This document shows, in pieces, positions 35,507 through 44,902 of a DNA stretch of 64,000 nt. Every line of letters begins with the position of its first letter. Positions within the stretch are counted from its first letter, which is position 1. The position numbers and the translations under genes were made by a program. The notes under the pieces were generated by a model, which made no database searches, was not told the origin of the DNA, and saw nothing but the letters and a program-made list of their open reading frames with translations. Origin of the DNA: CAVQCT01 sp964371785 (lineage in GTDB: Bacteria > Zixibacteria > MSB-5A5 > GN15 > FEB-12). Where the stretch lies: positions 1 through 64,000 of the forward strand of contig CAYJOL010000011.1 of the NCBI GenBank assembly GCA_964371785.1, in the 5' to 3' direction.

Positions 35507-36701
35507 GAAGACTCGTATCGACGGCATCGAGCGAGTCATGATAACAACGGCCGTTCATGATGTAGGAAAGTCTGATGTTCGCACCGGCCAGTTCGGCTAT
35601 CTGCAGTTTGGTCAGCTTCACATGGTAATGAACGCTGTCAACGGGCTCCGGAAGCTGCCCGAGCACTCCTTTCGTCTTGGACAGTTCGCCAGTCTCGGAC
35701 AAAGTGAGGCAGATGTCAAACAGATGGTCATCGGGCAGTGCGTTTAGTGAGTCGTTCATGCGTTGGAGATACGCGTTCACATCGGTAAGCGGTTCAACCT
35801 TGCGGAACTTTGTCTCACCATAGTTGCGCTGCCACATCTCGCCATTAATGAAGAACCCCTCGGTCGTCTTGTCGTTCAGCGGTGCCTGTTCTCGCCTTTT
35901 CATCAGTTCCCTATTTGCCTCGTTCTGGTCCAACCTCACTAGTTGCGAGGAACTGGACGTCGGTGCTGCGCGTCTCTGGTGCGTGAAGGTGGTGTCACGA
36001 GGGCTTCCCCATTCGGGATATACCGCAAACTGCAGTCCGATACCTTCGTCCCACAGCGCCAGGATTTTTCGCAACGTAAGCTTCACGCGTGCACTTCCGT
36101 CCCAGTCGATTTTGGGTGAAAAGCCAATAATCTTCTTTGCTATGTCGATTTCTTTCTGAGTGCGCTGTGTGAAAAACACTTCGTATTCTGTCTCCAGATC
36201 TTCTCGCCTGAGGGTATCCTTATCAATTGCATCTGATTTGGGTCGTTTGTATTTCGCCCCTATCCATGGAAAGCGCGGATCGCCTTTCCAATACTCGATG
36301 GAATCCCCCTGGGTGACGAAGCAGTATTGTATAGAATAGTCAAAATCCATTCCGTTGGCCATACTGGCACTGAGCACAAAGTCGATTTCGCTTGTGTCAT
36401 TTGATGGAACGACCAAGGAAAGTACCGTAAGATTAGAGTCATCTTTACTCTGAAATTGAACCTTCCACGACGTCGGTCCGGTGTATCCGATCCCGTCGTG
36501 CAGTTTGACATTTACCGTTACACTTCTGATCCAATCAAAGTCAGGTCTAAACGAGAATGCGAGTTTGACATTCTGTCCATCAAATCCGTGTTGAAGCGGA
36601 CTGATGTTCCATCTGTACGGCAAATGCGGGACTTCAGATGTCGTGCCGACCGAAGACAGCAAGAATACAGCGAACATTGTCGAGACTAACAATCGTTTCA
36701 T
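35400..36701 (-). CDS. Secreted protein of unknown function, paralogue B with element-derived C-terminus
   Basis: From ATG 36701 (GGGGGA site) the protein has 433 residues with a signal peptide ('LLVSTMFAVFLLSSVGTTSE'). It shares with paralogue A the motifs 'PLQHGFDGQNVKLAF', 'YCFVTQGDSIEYWKGDPRFP' and an almost identical block from 'NREL MKRREQ' onward to 'SYIMNGRCYHDSL'. After 'DAVDTS' the sequence becomes an Arg/Ser-rich tail ('RRSGSRRERGSVQQGPELV') encoded by the inserted repeat element at 35395-35506, so the native end is lost. It may be functional or a decaying copy. Confidence 0.65.
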   Translation of the reverse strand: MKRLLVSTMFAVFLLSSVGTTSEVPHLPYRWNISPLQHGFDGQNVKLAFSFRPDFDWIRSVTVNVKLHDGIGYTGPTSWKVQFQSKDDSNLTVLSLVVPSNDTSEIDFVLSASMANGMDFDYSIQYCFVTQGDSIEYWKGDPRFPWIGAKYKRPKSDAIDKDTLRREDLETEYEVFFTQRTQKEIDIAKKIIGFSPKIDWDGSARVKLTLRKILALWDEGIGLQFAVYPEWGSPRDTTFTHQRRAAPTSSSSQLVRLDQNEANRELMKRREQAPLNDKTTEGFFINGEMWQRNYGETKFRKVEPLTDVNAYLQRMNDSLNALPDDHLFDICLTLSETGELSKTKGVLGQLPEPVDSVHYHVKLTKLQIAELAGANIRLSYIMNGRCYHDSLDAVDTSLRRSGSRRERGSVQQGPELVRCTVRSVSAMSGAQGS

Positions 36702-37069
36702 AAATCCCCCGGAATCAAAAAGTTTGAGCACATTTGCTGTTTTTCGAAAAGCCCTATTCTGCTGAACTTTAACTTACGCTTACCTCCTTTGAGCAACCTA
36801 ACATCTGACGGCCAGAAAAACGGTTCCGTGCAATTTGGTAGGGTCGTTCAAATGAATTCCTTTTCCCCTGACCGTGCCGTCATCTTGATTTCAATCTGCT
36901 AAACAGAGTACAGCCGGGGCAACGGATTCCTTCCAATGAGCGCTTTCCAAGTCAAACGCAAAGCGCCTCATTAGCATCGACTCACGCTATCTCAGAATGA
37001 ATTCCTATGCGCTTGACATATATGAGCATACGCCAGTGAAGAACCTTCGGCTTGAGCCTCAATCGTTCT

Positions 37070-37153
37070 TGTGTCAATTGAGACACATATCTAAGTTTAT
37101 ATTAATCAATGCGATACAATGCCTCTGTCAAATGTTGTGTCAGTTAAGACACA
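37070..37153 (+). promoter_or_regulatory. Two 18-base palindromic operators, 66 bases apart
   Basis: TGTGTCAATTGAGACACA (37070-37087) and TGTGTCAGTTAAGACACA (37136-37153) share perfect TGTGTC/GACACA arms around a 6-base centre. The centres are 66 bases apart, about six helical turns, which would put bound dimers on the same face. They lie 118-201 bases before the start of the gene at 37271. Such paired sites suit an enhancer-binding or other dimeric regulator. Confidence 0.65.
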
Positions 37154-37205
37154 GTTGCTAGCGCGCCGGTTTTGCTAAATTATTGTTATACAACGACCTA
37201 AGCTG

Positions 37206-37222
37206 TTGGCATTCGCTTTGAT
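37206..37222 (+). promoter_or_regulatory. Possible sigma-54 promoter
   Basis: TTGGCATTCGCTTTGAT resembles the sigma-54 consensus TGGCAC-N5-TTGC: GG at 37208-37209 and, after ten bases, GA in place of GC. It lies between the palindromic sites and the start at 37271. The -12 mismatch makes this uncertain. Confidence 0.3.
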
Positions 37223-37270
37223 ATGTGTGATGACGGATTGAAGAAAACCCCTTAACTGAAGGAGAAAGTC

Positions 37271-38314
37271 ATGAAGACAAGAATGAGAATCATCGCGAGC
37301 GTCGGACTTATCGTAGCCCTGGTCACGCTGATGTCCGCCTGCAATTCGAAGAAAGACGACAATGGCGTCGATCTGGCCAACCAGATGGCCGACACGAACT
37401 CAGCCGTTGTTGCCGCAAACCAGCAGTCACAGCCGGTGGTGGCCCAGGAGAGCAAGCCGATTGACAGCGAAGGTCTGTTGCGCAACGTCTCGGATATGGT
37501 GATTACCGATGACAAGGTGTACGCTACTTTCGACGGCGGTCTGGCGGTGTACGATTTTATCGCCGGAACCGACAAGATTGTCTGTGCGGATGAACGGTTT
37601 GATGCGGTCGCCATGCACGAAGGAGTCCTGTATGTCGGCGGTAACAGCCTCTATACGCTCAATGAGAATCTGGAAATGAAGGCAACCGATAGTCAATACG
37701 AGGGTCCGGTGACGGCACTGTGTGATTACGGTCCTCGCCTTGTGGTCGGCACCGCGAATGGTCTCTACGCAGTAAGTGTCTTTGGTAATGAGAAGTTGAT
37801 GGACGATGTCGCCGTGACGGCGCTGGTGGCGGACGATGACGGTCTCTGGGTGGGCACCGATGGTCAGGGACTGTATCGATGGGATGGCGTCGATTTCACC
37901 CGCCGATATCTGCTTCGTGATACCGCTGTTTTTGACACGGTGCGCACTCTGGCCTACAGTCACAGCCATCTGTATGTCGGCAGCAGCAACGGATTTCATG
38001 TGTTCGACGGTGGCAAATGGGTGACCTTGACGACCGACGACGGACTGCCGTCGAATCATGTCACAAGTATCGATGCCTCCGACTGGGTAGTCTATGTAGG
38101 CACCGATCAGGGTGTGATGTCATACTTCAACAGTGAGCTCGCCGGAGTGAACAAGCTCGAAGACAAGCCGGTCACGGTTCTTCGCAGATACAATGGCAAG
38201 CTGATTGTGGGAACCGAATTCGAAGGGATCCTCCAGCAGAGTCGAAGCACACTTAAGACTATCGTGCAGCCGGACAGCGGACTTCAACTCAGTTACCTGT
38301 CGCTTATTCAATAG
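37271..38314 (+). CDS. Beta-propeller lipoprotein (two-component-regulator-propeller-like)
   Basis: The 347 residues start with a lipoprotein signal ('VALVTLMSACNSKKDDNG', lipobox Cys at about 24). The body is made of repeats such as 'LVVGTANGLYAVSVFG', 'LWVGTDGQGLYRWDG', 'LYVGSSNGFHVFDGGKW' and 'DGLPSNHVTSIDASDWVVYV', typical of the blades in Reg_prop-type sensors. No kinase or other output domain is present, so it is a stand-alone propeller, probably surface or periplasmic. An AAGGAGAAA site precedes ATG 37271. Paired palindromes upstream suggest tight regulation. Confidence 0.75.
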   Translation: MKTRMRIIASVGLIVALVTLMSACNSKKDDNGVDLANQMADTNSAVVAANQQSQPVVAQESKPIDSEGLLRNVSDMVITDDKVYATFDGGLAVYDFIAGTDKIVCADERFDAVAMHEGVLYVGGNSLYTLNENLEMKATDSQYEGPVTALCDYGPRLVVGTANGLYAVSVFGNEKLMDDVAVTALVADDDGLWVGTDGQGLYRWDGVDFTRRYLLRDTAVFDTVRTLAYSHSHLYVGSSNGFHVFDGGKWVTLTTDDGLPSNHVTSIDASDWVVYVGTDQGVMSYFNSELAGVNKLEDKPVTVLRRYNGKLIVGTEFEGILQQSRSTLKTIVQPDSGLQLSYLSLIQ

Positions 38315-38348
38315 TATCCTGCGGGGCGCAGTTAGCGGGCGTGACAAC

Positions 38349-38379
38349 AATCCCCCGGACCTTGAAAGTCCGGGGGATT
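38349..38379. terminator. Shared hairpin between convergent genes
   Basis: A 12-base-pair perfect stem (38349-38360 with 38368-38379) with loop 38361-38367 lies between the propeller gene and the convergent M28 peptidase gene. The U runs on either side are poor, so it may be a bidirectional terminator of moderate strength. Confidence 0.7.
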
Positions 38380-38410
38380 GTCTGTGCAGAGATCTTTGTG
38401 CGGTCAGTGG

Positions 38411-41314
38411 TTATTTAATCAGGAGCATCTTTCGGGAAGCGGAGTGCTGTCCAGCGGTGAGCCGGTACAAATAGATCCCGCTGGTGACCGAGTTTCCCGA
38501 ACCACTGCGGCCATCCCAGGTAACGGCAAAAGTCCCCGCAGGCTGCCGTTTGTCGACCAGCGTACGAACTCGTTGACCGAGCAGATTGAACACCACCAGC
38601 TCGACATCGGATCCTTTCGGCAGACTGTACTCAATGACGGTCGTCGGATTGAACGGATTCGGATAATTCTGTGATAATGAGAATTCGCCGGGCAGATTCC
38701 CGTTGTCGGGGGGAGGATTATCCGTGGGCAGAGCCTGCATGTCATCGACCGCTTTCCTGAGTATCTGTACCGCCGTTGAATACTGCATGAACGAGACTGG
38801 AAAATCGAAACAGGTAAGACTATAGGTCTGGCCCAGGTAGCGCCAGGCAACCGTGCCTCCCTGATTTGATGGGTCGCCGGTGCGTGATTCATAGGTATAG
38901 ATTGGCTCAAAGTCAGGATTACCAATATGAACCCAGGTTGCGAAAGGAACTCCTGACGGATTCCTGAATGGCAGCGAATGCTGCGAGGTGGCGGCTGAGT
39001 CCCATGCGATATCAGGATATCCGCTCATCAGGCTGTGCGCGCCGGTGAAGTCTGACAGCAAGGTATCTGGTGCCACGGGTATCGACGCGGTCTGGACACG
39101 GAAGTCTATCCCAAGCAAATCATGATAGGCGTCATCGAAATCAAGTCCATTGGCCAGGTAGTCCAGGGTGTCGGACGCGTTGATATCTCCCCATCGTCCG
39201 TAGAGAACCAGTTTCCCTCCGATTGAAAGATAATATGCCAGAGTATCGAGAATACCTCCGAGATCCGGTCGTCCGCCGATCGCGTCGACATGACCGCCTT
39301 CGGACCCAAACACCAGCAGACCGTAGTCAAGCATGTTCATAAGATGAATCTTGTTCGGGTTGTTATACGAAGAAGTTGCGGCGGTGTCCGAGAAGTAGTC
39401 GAAGTTATATCCTGCCAGAGCATCGCGCATGAACACCCCTGTTCGAACCTCATCGACCAGGCAATTGAGCGTATTGGATGATCGGTTGACAGCAAGGATC
39501 CGGTCCGGTTCGAGGGTAGCCGCACGCATGGGTACAGGAGCCGCGCCGACCGTATCGGAATAATTCCCATCAGTGTCCACCGCTACAACGCGATAGTCAT
39601 GAAAATCGCCGCCCAGAGAGGGATCGTTATCTACAAACGACGTATCAGCGCACATGGATATCGTTGCGCCATCGCGGAGAATGGCATAGTGCGAGAAATC
39701 AAGCTCTTTGTTATTCGACTGCCAGTCAAGGCGGACTGCATCATGCAGTGGCCAGGCAGTGAGACTATCTGGTAACACAGGGTGTGATAATGGTCGGCCG
39801 TATAGAACGTCGTGAACGATTGAGGTCATTCCTGTTTGATTGTATGCCATCACGAAGATTTCATAGTTGATTCCTTCATCGAGTCCCGTCAGAAGCAATG
39901 TGCTGTCGGCCGCGCCGGCGGAAACATACCTCAAATCACCCGGTGTCGGCTCCATCGGCCGGTAGTATATGCGATACTCACTGATCTCAGACGATATGAT
40001 GGGCTGCCAGCGAACCAGAAGCGAATTTCCGTCGCCGGGCTGGTCGATGGCAAGCGGATGAACCGGCGGAGGGGCACTTGCGACATTGTAGGCAGTGGCC
40101 AACGTGGCCTGCACCATGCGAGTCATGTAATCAAAGTTCAGGTTGGCAGAAATGTCGGAAGGATCGTGATAATTCGTAGAAAAGTTGTACTCCTGCACAA
40201 AGATGACGTCGTAGCCGGCTTCCTGAAACGGTAGATGGTCCGACGCGGTGCTTCCCGAATAATACCCCGTTATTCCGGCATACTGCTCTGCCATGTCGAT
40301 CCAGAAACCGGCGTAGCCGCTCTCTTCACCATAGTAGAGTTTGGCTTTGTCGGAATTGGTCAGGTGGGCGATCATGTCAGGATTGATCATCAGCACAATA
40401 TCATCACCGCGGGCGACCGCGTTGTCGGCATAATGATAAGAACCATACATCCAGGATTCTTCGGAGTCAAAGGCAATGAAGGTAACCGACATCGGCAGCA
40501 CAACATCCTGCAGGACTCGGGCAAGTTCCAGCACGGTCGCTGTGCCCGAGGCATTGTCATCGGCTCCCGGGCAATCGGGCACGGCATCGAAATGTGCGCC
40601 GATCACGATCTGTTTGTCCGGATAGACAGATCCCGGCTTGAAAGCGATGACATTGTAGCACTGAACCGGGAAGTAATCCCACAACTGACTGCCCTGAAAC
40701 GGGTCGATCGTGACGGAGTCATAACCGAATGAAGCAAACTTGGCCGCAATCCAATCCCGCGCCGCATAATTCGAGTCTGTTCCCGCAAGACGGGTAGTGA
40801 ATGCTTCCAGCCGATGTACGTAAGACTCCAGCGAGTCCTGACTGATTTGTGGCATGATGTCGCCAAGCTCGAAAGAAGAAGTCGGGCCGGGAAGGAGACC
40901 ATCGTGAGGAGCCGTATAACGCATCTTTATAGGGCCTGGGCGAAGCGGCGCCAGAGTGTAACTGGATGGTTTGCTGCGATCAATTCTCACCAGCTTCAAG
41001 TCTTTCTGCTCGAAGATCAATTCGTTTTCTGAGTACTCTGACAGTGGTCGGCGTGATCGGTCGACAGCCAGATCGTCGATGGATACATCGCCTACAATCA
41101 ATTTCGCATCCGGAATTGAATTAAGCATTGTCTGCGCACCATCCGGTTCGACCAGAATGAGATAACCACCTTCAATCTGAAGTATCGGCTTGATGTTCAA
41201 GCTGTTTGCAAGAGTGGCATCGGTGGGACTATGGAGAAAGATACAGTAGAGGTCGGCCGTGGTCCCCTGCGTGGTCAGAAGAGATAGAAAGACAGCGTAT
41301 ATTGCAAGTCTCAT
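38411..41314 (-). CDS. Secreted M28-family zinc aminopeptidase with FnIII domains and T9SS-like tail
   Basis: From ATG 41314 (GGGAGG site 5 bases upstream) the protein has 967 residues. Signal peptide at 1-20. The M28 domain holds 'IGAHFDAVPDCPGADDNASG' (about 240-260, zinc ligands His and Asp) and 'AFDSEESWMYGSYHYAD' (Glu ligand). A fibronectin-type region ('PLAIDQPGDGNSLLVRWQPI', 'LTGLDEGINYEIFVMAYNQT') and a second beta-rich domain follow. The last ~85 residues are the sorting tail: 'FSLSQNYPNPFNPTTVIEYS' and 'SGIYLYRLTAGQHSASRKML'. It is likely exported by a type IX-like route and digests peptides outside the cell. Confidence 0.88.
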   Translation of the reverse strand: MRLAIYAVFLSLLTTQGTTADLYCIFLHSPTDATLANSLNIKPILQIEGGYLILVEPDGAQTMLNSIPDAKLIVGDVSIDDLAVDRSRRPLSEYSENELIFEQKDLKLVRIDRSKPSSYTLAPLRPGPIKMRYTAPHDGLLPGPTSSFELGDIMPQISQDSLESYVHRLEAFTTRLAGTDSNYAARDWIAAKFASFGYDSVTIDPFQGSQLWDYFPVQCYNVIAFKPGSVYPDKQIVIGAHFDAVPDCPGADDNASGTATVLELARVLQDVVLPMSVTFIAFDSEESWMYGSYHYADNAVARGDDIVLMINPDMIAHLTNSDKAKLYYGEESGYAGFWIDMAEQYAGITGYYSGSTASDHLPFQEAGYDVIFVQEYNFSTNYHDPSDISANLNFDYMTRMVQATLATAYNVASAPPPVHPLAIDQPGDGNSLLVRWQPIISSEISEYRIYYRPMEPTPGDLRYVSAGAADSTLLLTGLDEGINYEIFVMAYNQTGMTSIVHDVLYGRPLSHPVLPDSLTAWPLHDAVRLDWQSNNKELDFSHYAILRDGATISMCADTSFVDNDPSLGGDFHDYRVVAVDTDGNYSDTVGAAPVPMRAATLEPDRILAVNRSSNTLNCLVDEVRTGVFMRDALAGYNFDYFSDTAATSSYNNPNKIHLMNMLDYGLLVFGSEGGHVDAIGGRPDLGGILDTLAYYLSIGGKLVLYGRWGDINASDTLDYLANGLDFDDAYHDLLGIDFRVQTASIPVAPDTLLSDFTGAHSLMSGYPDIAWDSAATSQHSLPFRNPSGVPFATWVHIGNPDFEPIYTYESRTGDPSNQGGTVAWRYLGQTYSLTCFDFPVSFMQYSTAVQILRKAVDDMQALPTDNPPPDNGNLPGEFSLSQNYPNPFNPTTVIEYSLPKGSDVELVVFNLLGQRVRTLVDKRQPAGTFAVTWDGRSGSGNSVTSGIYLYRLTAGQHSASRKMLLIK

Positions 41315-41414
41315 AAACACCTCCCGAGTGTACTACATAGACGCAATAGTCGTCTATTAAGTGCAATATACACAATCGCCGGCGATTGGGAATAGTAAAT
41401 GCAGCTACCGGAAA

Positions 41415-43091
41415 TCAGGCCTTTACGAGCTTGCGATAGCGATTGCGGCGGTTCTCAAACAGGTGACTGCCGAGCTCCTTGATACGCCAGGCTTCGTACT
41501 CTTCATAATTTCCCTCGAACCATCTTACCGCACCTTCGCCCTCGAACACCAGCAGATGGGTACAAATACGGTTGAGGAAGAATCGATCGTGACTGATTAC
41601 CAGAGCCGAACCGGGGAATTCAAGGATCGCTTCTTCGAGCATTCGCAGGGTATTGACATCGAGATCGTTGGTCGGTTCGTCCAATAGCAGAACATTACCG
41701 CCAATCTTGAGAATCTTGGCCAGGTTACACCGGTTGCGCTCGCCGCCGGAGAGCTCATCGACCGTCTTCTGCTGGTCAGACCCACGGAAGCCGAACCGGG
41801 AGAGGTACTGGCGCACCGGAACGGGACGTTTGCCGAACATGATTTCATCCGCTCCGCCACCAATCTCCTGTACCAGGGAATGTCCGCCCTTGAGGGCGTC
41901 GCGTTCTTGATTGACGTACGCAAATTGGACTGTTTGACCTATCGCCACTTCGCCGCTGTCCGGCTTCTCTTCGCCGACAATCATCCGGAACATGGTCGTC
42001 TTGCCTGTGCCGTTCGGTCCAATGACGCCGACCACGGCCGATCTGGGGATGCTGAAGGAGAGATCCGTAAAGAGAGGAGTGTCACCGAACTGTTTGGTCA
42101 CGTTGTTGAACACGATAACTTTGTCCCCTAACTCCGGACCCGGGGCTATCTGTATCGAAGTAGCGTCGTCACGCGCGGATTTCTCTTTCGCCACCAGTTG
42201 CTCGTACTCCTGCAATCTGTTCCGTGAAAGATCGTGCCGTTCTTTGTTGCTCATCTTTATCCAGGCCAACTCACGGCCAAGTGATCGCGCCCGGGGGGAG
42301 TCCTTTTTCTGCTCTGCCGCAAAACGGGCCAGTTTCTGTTCGATCCATGAGGAATAGTTCCCTTCCCACGGAATCCCGTAGCCATCCTGGAGCTCAAGAA
42401 TCCACTTGGTGATATTGTCGAGAAAATACCGATCGTGGGTGACTATAATAACGGTCCCCGGATAGTCACGAAGCTGTGATTCCAGCCAGTCGATCGTCTC
42501 GGCGTCGAGATGGTTGGTCGGTTCATCCAACAAAAGCAAATCTGGCTGTTCGAGTAGCGCCTTGCACAGGGCAACCCGTCGCCGCTCTCCTCCGGACAGC
42601 GTGCCGATTATCCGTTCATCGGTCGGCAAGCAGAGTGCATCCGCCGCCACCTTCAGCTTCTGGTCAAGATTCCAGGCATCAGAGCTGTCCAGCTTGTCCT
42701 GGAGTTCCCCCATTCGGTCCATCAACTTCTGCATTTCATCGTCGGACATCGGCTCAGCCATCTTTGCCGTCACTTCGTCATATTCCTTGAGCATCCCCAT
42801 CGTTCTCTCGAACGCCTGTTCGAGTGTCTGACGGACAGTCAACTGATCATCGAGATGCGGTTCCTGAAGGACTATGCCGGAGCGGTACCCCTGGCTCAAG
42901 TCGGCCTGGCCCTTGAATTCGTCGTCAAGTCCTCCCATTATTCTCAGCACGGTCGACTTGCCCGAACCGTTTTCGCCCACAATCCCGATCTTGGCGCCGG
43001 GGAAGAAACAGAGGTTGATGTTCTTGAGGACCTGTTTCTGACCGTAGTATTTATTCAAACCAAGCATCGTGAAGATATATTGTTCCGCCAT
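41415..43091 (-). CDS. ettA: ABC-F translation factor EttA
   Basis: From ATG 43091 (AAAGGAAA site) the protein has 558 residues, the usual EttA length. Two ABC domains: Walker A 'GENGSGKSTVLRIMGG' (about 39) and 'GPNGTGKTTMFRMIVG' (about 358), with signatures 'LSGGERRRVALCKALLEQ' and 'LSGGERNRCNLAKILK'. The arm and linker match the EttA group, which binds the ribosome E site and links energy state to translation elongation. An upstream in-frame extension (to 43133) lacks a binding site and is not used. Confidence 0.93.
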   Translation of the reverse strand: MAEQYIFTMLGLNKYYGQKQVLKNINLCFFPGAKIGIVGENGSGKSTVLRIMGGLDDEFKGQADLSQGYRSGIVLQEPHLDDQLTVRQTLEQAFERTMGMLKEYDEVTAKMAEPMSDDEMQKLMDRMGELQDKLDSSDAWNLDQKLKVAADALCLPTDERIIGTLSGGERRRVALCKALLEQPDLLLLDEPTNHLDAETIDWLESQLRDYPGTVIIVTHDRYFLDNITKWILELQDGYGIPWEGNYSSWIEQKLARFAAEQKKDSPRARSLGRELAWIKMSNKERHDLSRNRLQEYEQLVAKEKSARDDATSIQIAPGPELGDKVIVFNNVTKQFGDTPLFTDLSFSIPRSAVVGVIGPNGTGKTTMFRMIVGEEKPDSGEVAIGQTVQFAYVNQERDALKGGHSLVQEIGGGADEIMFGKRPVPVRQYLSRFGFRGSDQQKTVDELSGGERNRCNLAKILKIGGNVLLLDEPTNDLDVNTLRMLEEAILEFPGSALVISHDRFFLNRICTHLLVFEGEGAVRWFEGNYEEYEAWRIKELGSHLFENRRNRYRKLVKA

Positions 43092-43268
43092 GCTTATTTC
43101 CTTTCTGAAATATCGGGGAAAATCGTTGTCCAAAGATACACCGACACCGAACCGTCGGCAAGGTAATTGTGATTAAGGCGGATGGAAATGGTCGATAAAT
43201 CCGCCCACTTGACTTTTTGCCCGTTCGCCTTATACTCAGCGGAAGAATCTTGCCACAAGAGAGGTAGT

Positions 43269-44828
43269 ATGAAATTCAATAATAAGAAATATGAACCATT
43301 CGCTTCGGCATTCAGCGAGAAAAAGTTCACCGGGCGGCTGGTAGGCAGACCTATAGCCGGCCGAATCCCTCACCGTCAGAACAAGGTCGTTACCCTTGAT
43401 GCGGTGATGGAAATCATCAAAGATGGCGACACCATCTCCTACCCGCACTATTACCGAACGGGGGACCACGGATTGGGGATAATTGTCAAGAAACTCCAGC
43501 AGACCAAAAAGAAGAACATTAAGATCTATGGCAACGCGTTTTTTGATAATGTCGACCCCTGGTTTATGGATGCGGTCAAAGACGGCACGATAGGCGGCAT
43601 TTATGGGAATGTGTATCGAAAGCTGGGCAACAATGTAGTCAAAGGTGATTTTCTCCCCTGGGTTTCCGTAGGGTTCTCTCATGGGAACAGGGTCCGCAAG
43701 ATGCAGACCGGAGAGGTGACCATAAATGTCGCTTTTGGGCCGGTGCCAATTGCCGATGTCCACGGTAATGCGAACGGCTTGATGGGCAAACCGGAGCACC
43801 TGTGCGGACCTGTTGGATTGTTTTCCGCCGACGCCGAATACGCCGAGCATGTCTGCCTGCTGGCCGGAACGGTCAGCGATTCGCTTATCATGCCCACGCC
43901 GATTTCGATGGAACAGGTTGATTTCGTGGTCAAGGTCGAGACGCCAGGGTTGGCCTCGGGTATTGGGTCGGGAACACTGGATATGCACAAGGCCAAGGAG
44001 AATCCGTTCAATGCACAGGTGGCTGACAATGTAACCCGGGTGATTAAGGCTTCCGGTGTAGTGAAAGACAATTTTGCATTTCAGGTCGGCAGTGGCGCCG
44101 GGTTGATAATTTTGGAAAATATCCGAGCCATACTCAAGGAGACCGGTATACGCGCCAATTTTTCTATCGGCGGGATCACGTCGCTGCACGTCGATATGCT
44201 CGACGAGGGAACGGTGCAACGCTTGATGCACGGACAGTTATTCGAGCCGAGCCCACGCGTGTTTGAATCATTGCTGAAGAACCATAACCATCACGAAATC
44301 ACAACCGCCTACTACGCTTCCGTAGCCAACAAAGAGGCCGCGGTCAACATGCTTGACCTGGCGGTTCTCTCGGCGCTCGAGGTTGACCTCGAGTTCAACC
44401 TCAACACCGTGTGCGCGGGAGGTCGGATAATCGGCGGAATCGGCGGTGGTCAGGATGTCGCGGCAGGGGCTGACCTCACAATCATCTTCATGCCGCTGGC
44501 GACTGGTAAAGACGGCAGAGGCTTCCCGAAAGTTGTGGAGCGCGTGTTTACGCGTACTACTCCCGGCGAGGTGGTCGATGTGATCGTGACCGAAGACTAC
44601 GCCGCCGTGAACCCCAAAAGCAAAAGCACCTACAAGAGTGTCATCCTCGAACGGGCCCAGCAGTTCGGTGTGAAGCTGGTGACGATTGAGGAACTTCGTG
44701 CGAAGTCAGTAGCGAAGGCTGAGTCGTTTGGAAAGATCCCGCCGGATGTGAAGACGACGGATGAAGTAGTGCACGTTATCGAATGGCGCGACGGAACGCT
44801 GCTGGATACTATTAAACGACTGGAATAA
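43269..44828 (+). CDS. citF: Citrate lyase alpha subunit-like CoA-transferase (CitF family)
   Basis: From ATG 43269 (GAGAGGTAG site) the protein has 519 residues. 'DGDTISYPHYYRTGDHGLG', 'IYGNAFFDNVDPWFMDAVKD', 'GLASGIGSGTLDMHKAKENP' and 'NTVCAGGRIIGGIGGGQDVA' are strong matches to CitF, the acetyl-ACP:citrate ACP/CoA-transferase subunit. The beta (CitE), gamma (CitD) and maturation genes are not next to it. Either these lie elsewhere or this protein acts alone as a CoA-transferase. A long open frame on the opposite strand is a shadow of this gene. Confidence 0.88.
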   Translation: MKFNNKKYEPFASAFSEKKFTGRLVGRPIAGRIPHRQNKVVTLDAVMEIIKDGDTISYPHYYRTGDHGLGIIVKKLQQTKKKNIKIYGNAFFDNVDPWFMDAVKDGTIGGIYGNVYRKLGNNVVKGDFLPWVSVGFSHGNRVRKMQTGEVTINVAFGPVPIADVHGNANGLMGKPEHLCGPVGLFSADAEYAEHVCLLAGTVSDSLIMPTPISMEQVDFVVKVETPGLASGIGSGTLDMHKAKENPFNAQVADNVTRVIKASGVVKDNFAFQVGSGAGLIILENIRAILKETGIRANFSIGGITSLHVDMLDEGTVQRLMHGQLFEPSPRVFESLLKNHNHHEITTAYYASVANKEAAVNMLDLAVLSALEVDLEFNLNTVCAGGRIIGGIGGGQDVAAGADLTIIFMPLATGKDGRGFPKVVERVFTRTTPGEVVDVIVTEDYAAVNPKSKSTYKSVILERAQQFGVKLVTIEELRAKSVAKAESFGKIPPDVKTTDEVVHVIEWRDGTLLDTIKRLE

Positions 44829-44871
44829 GCCGGCCTATCAAACAGACCGAAAACTCCATGCCTTTGGGAAG

Positions 44872-44902
44872 CGGCCTCTCGCATGAGGGGCCGTATTTAT
44901 TT
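44872..44902 (+). terminator. Rho-independent terminator of the CitF gene
   Basis: Stem 44872-44880 with 44885-44893 (one G-U pair), a 4-base loop, then a U-rich run from 44894 (TATTTATTT). It lies 43 bases beyond the stop at 44828. Confidence 0.8.

Larger units (their letters stand above)
36702..37270. other. Intergenic region with regulatory palindromes
   Basis: No gene is supported. The left half is the upstream DNA of the minus-strand paralogue B, including a CAAAGGAGG-like word without a clear start codon. The right half holds two 18-base palindromes (37070-37087, 37136-37153) and a sigma-54-like box before the plus-strand lipoprotein gene at 37271. The right half is clearly AT-rich. 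Confidence 0.5.

Noticed and set aside
43236..44231. A 331-codon open frame on the minus strand
   Set aside because: It lies antisense to the well-supported CitF gene, has no ribosome binding site and reads as low-quality sequence. It is a shadow.
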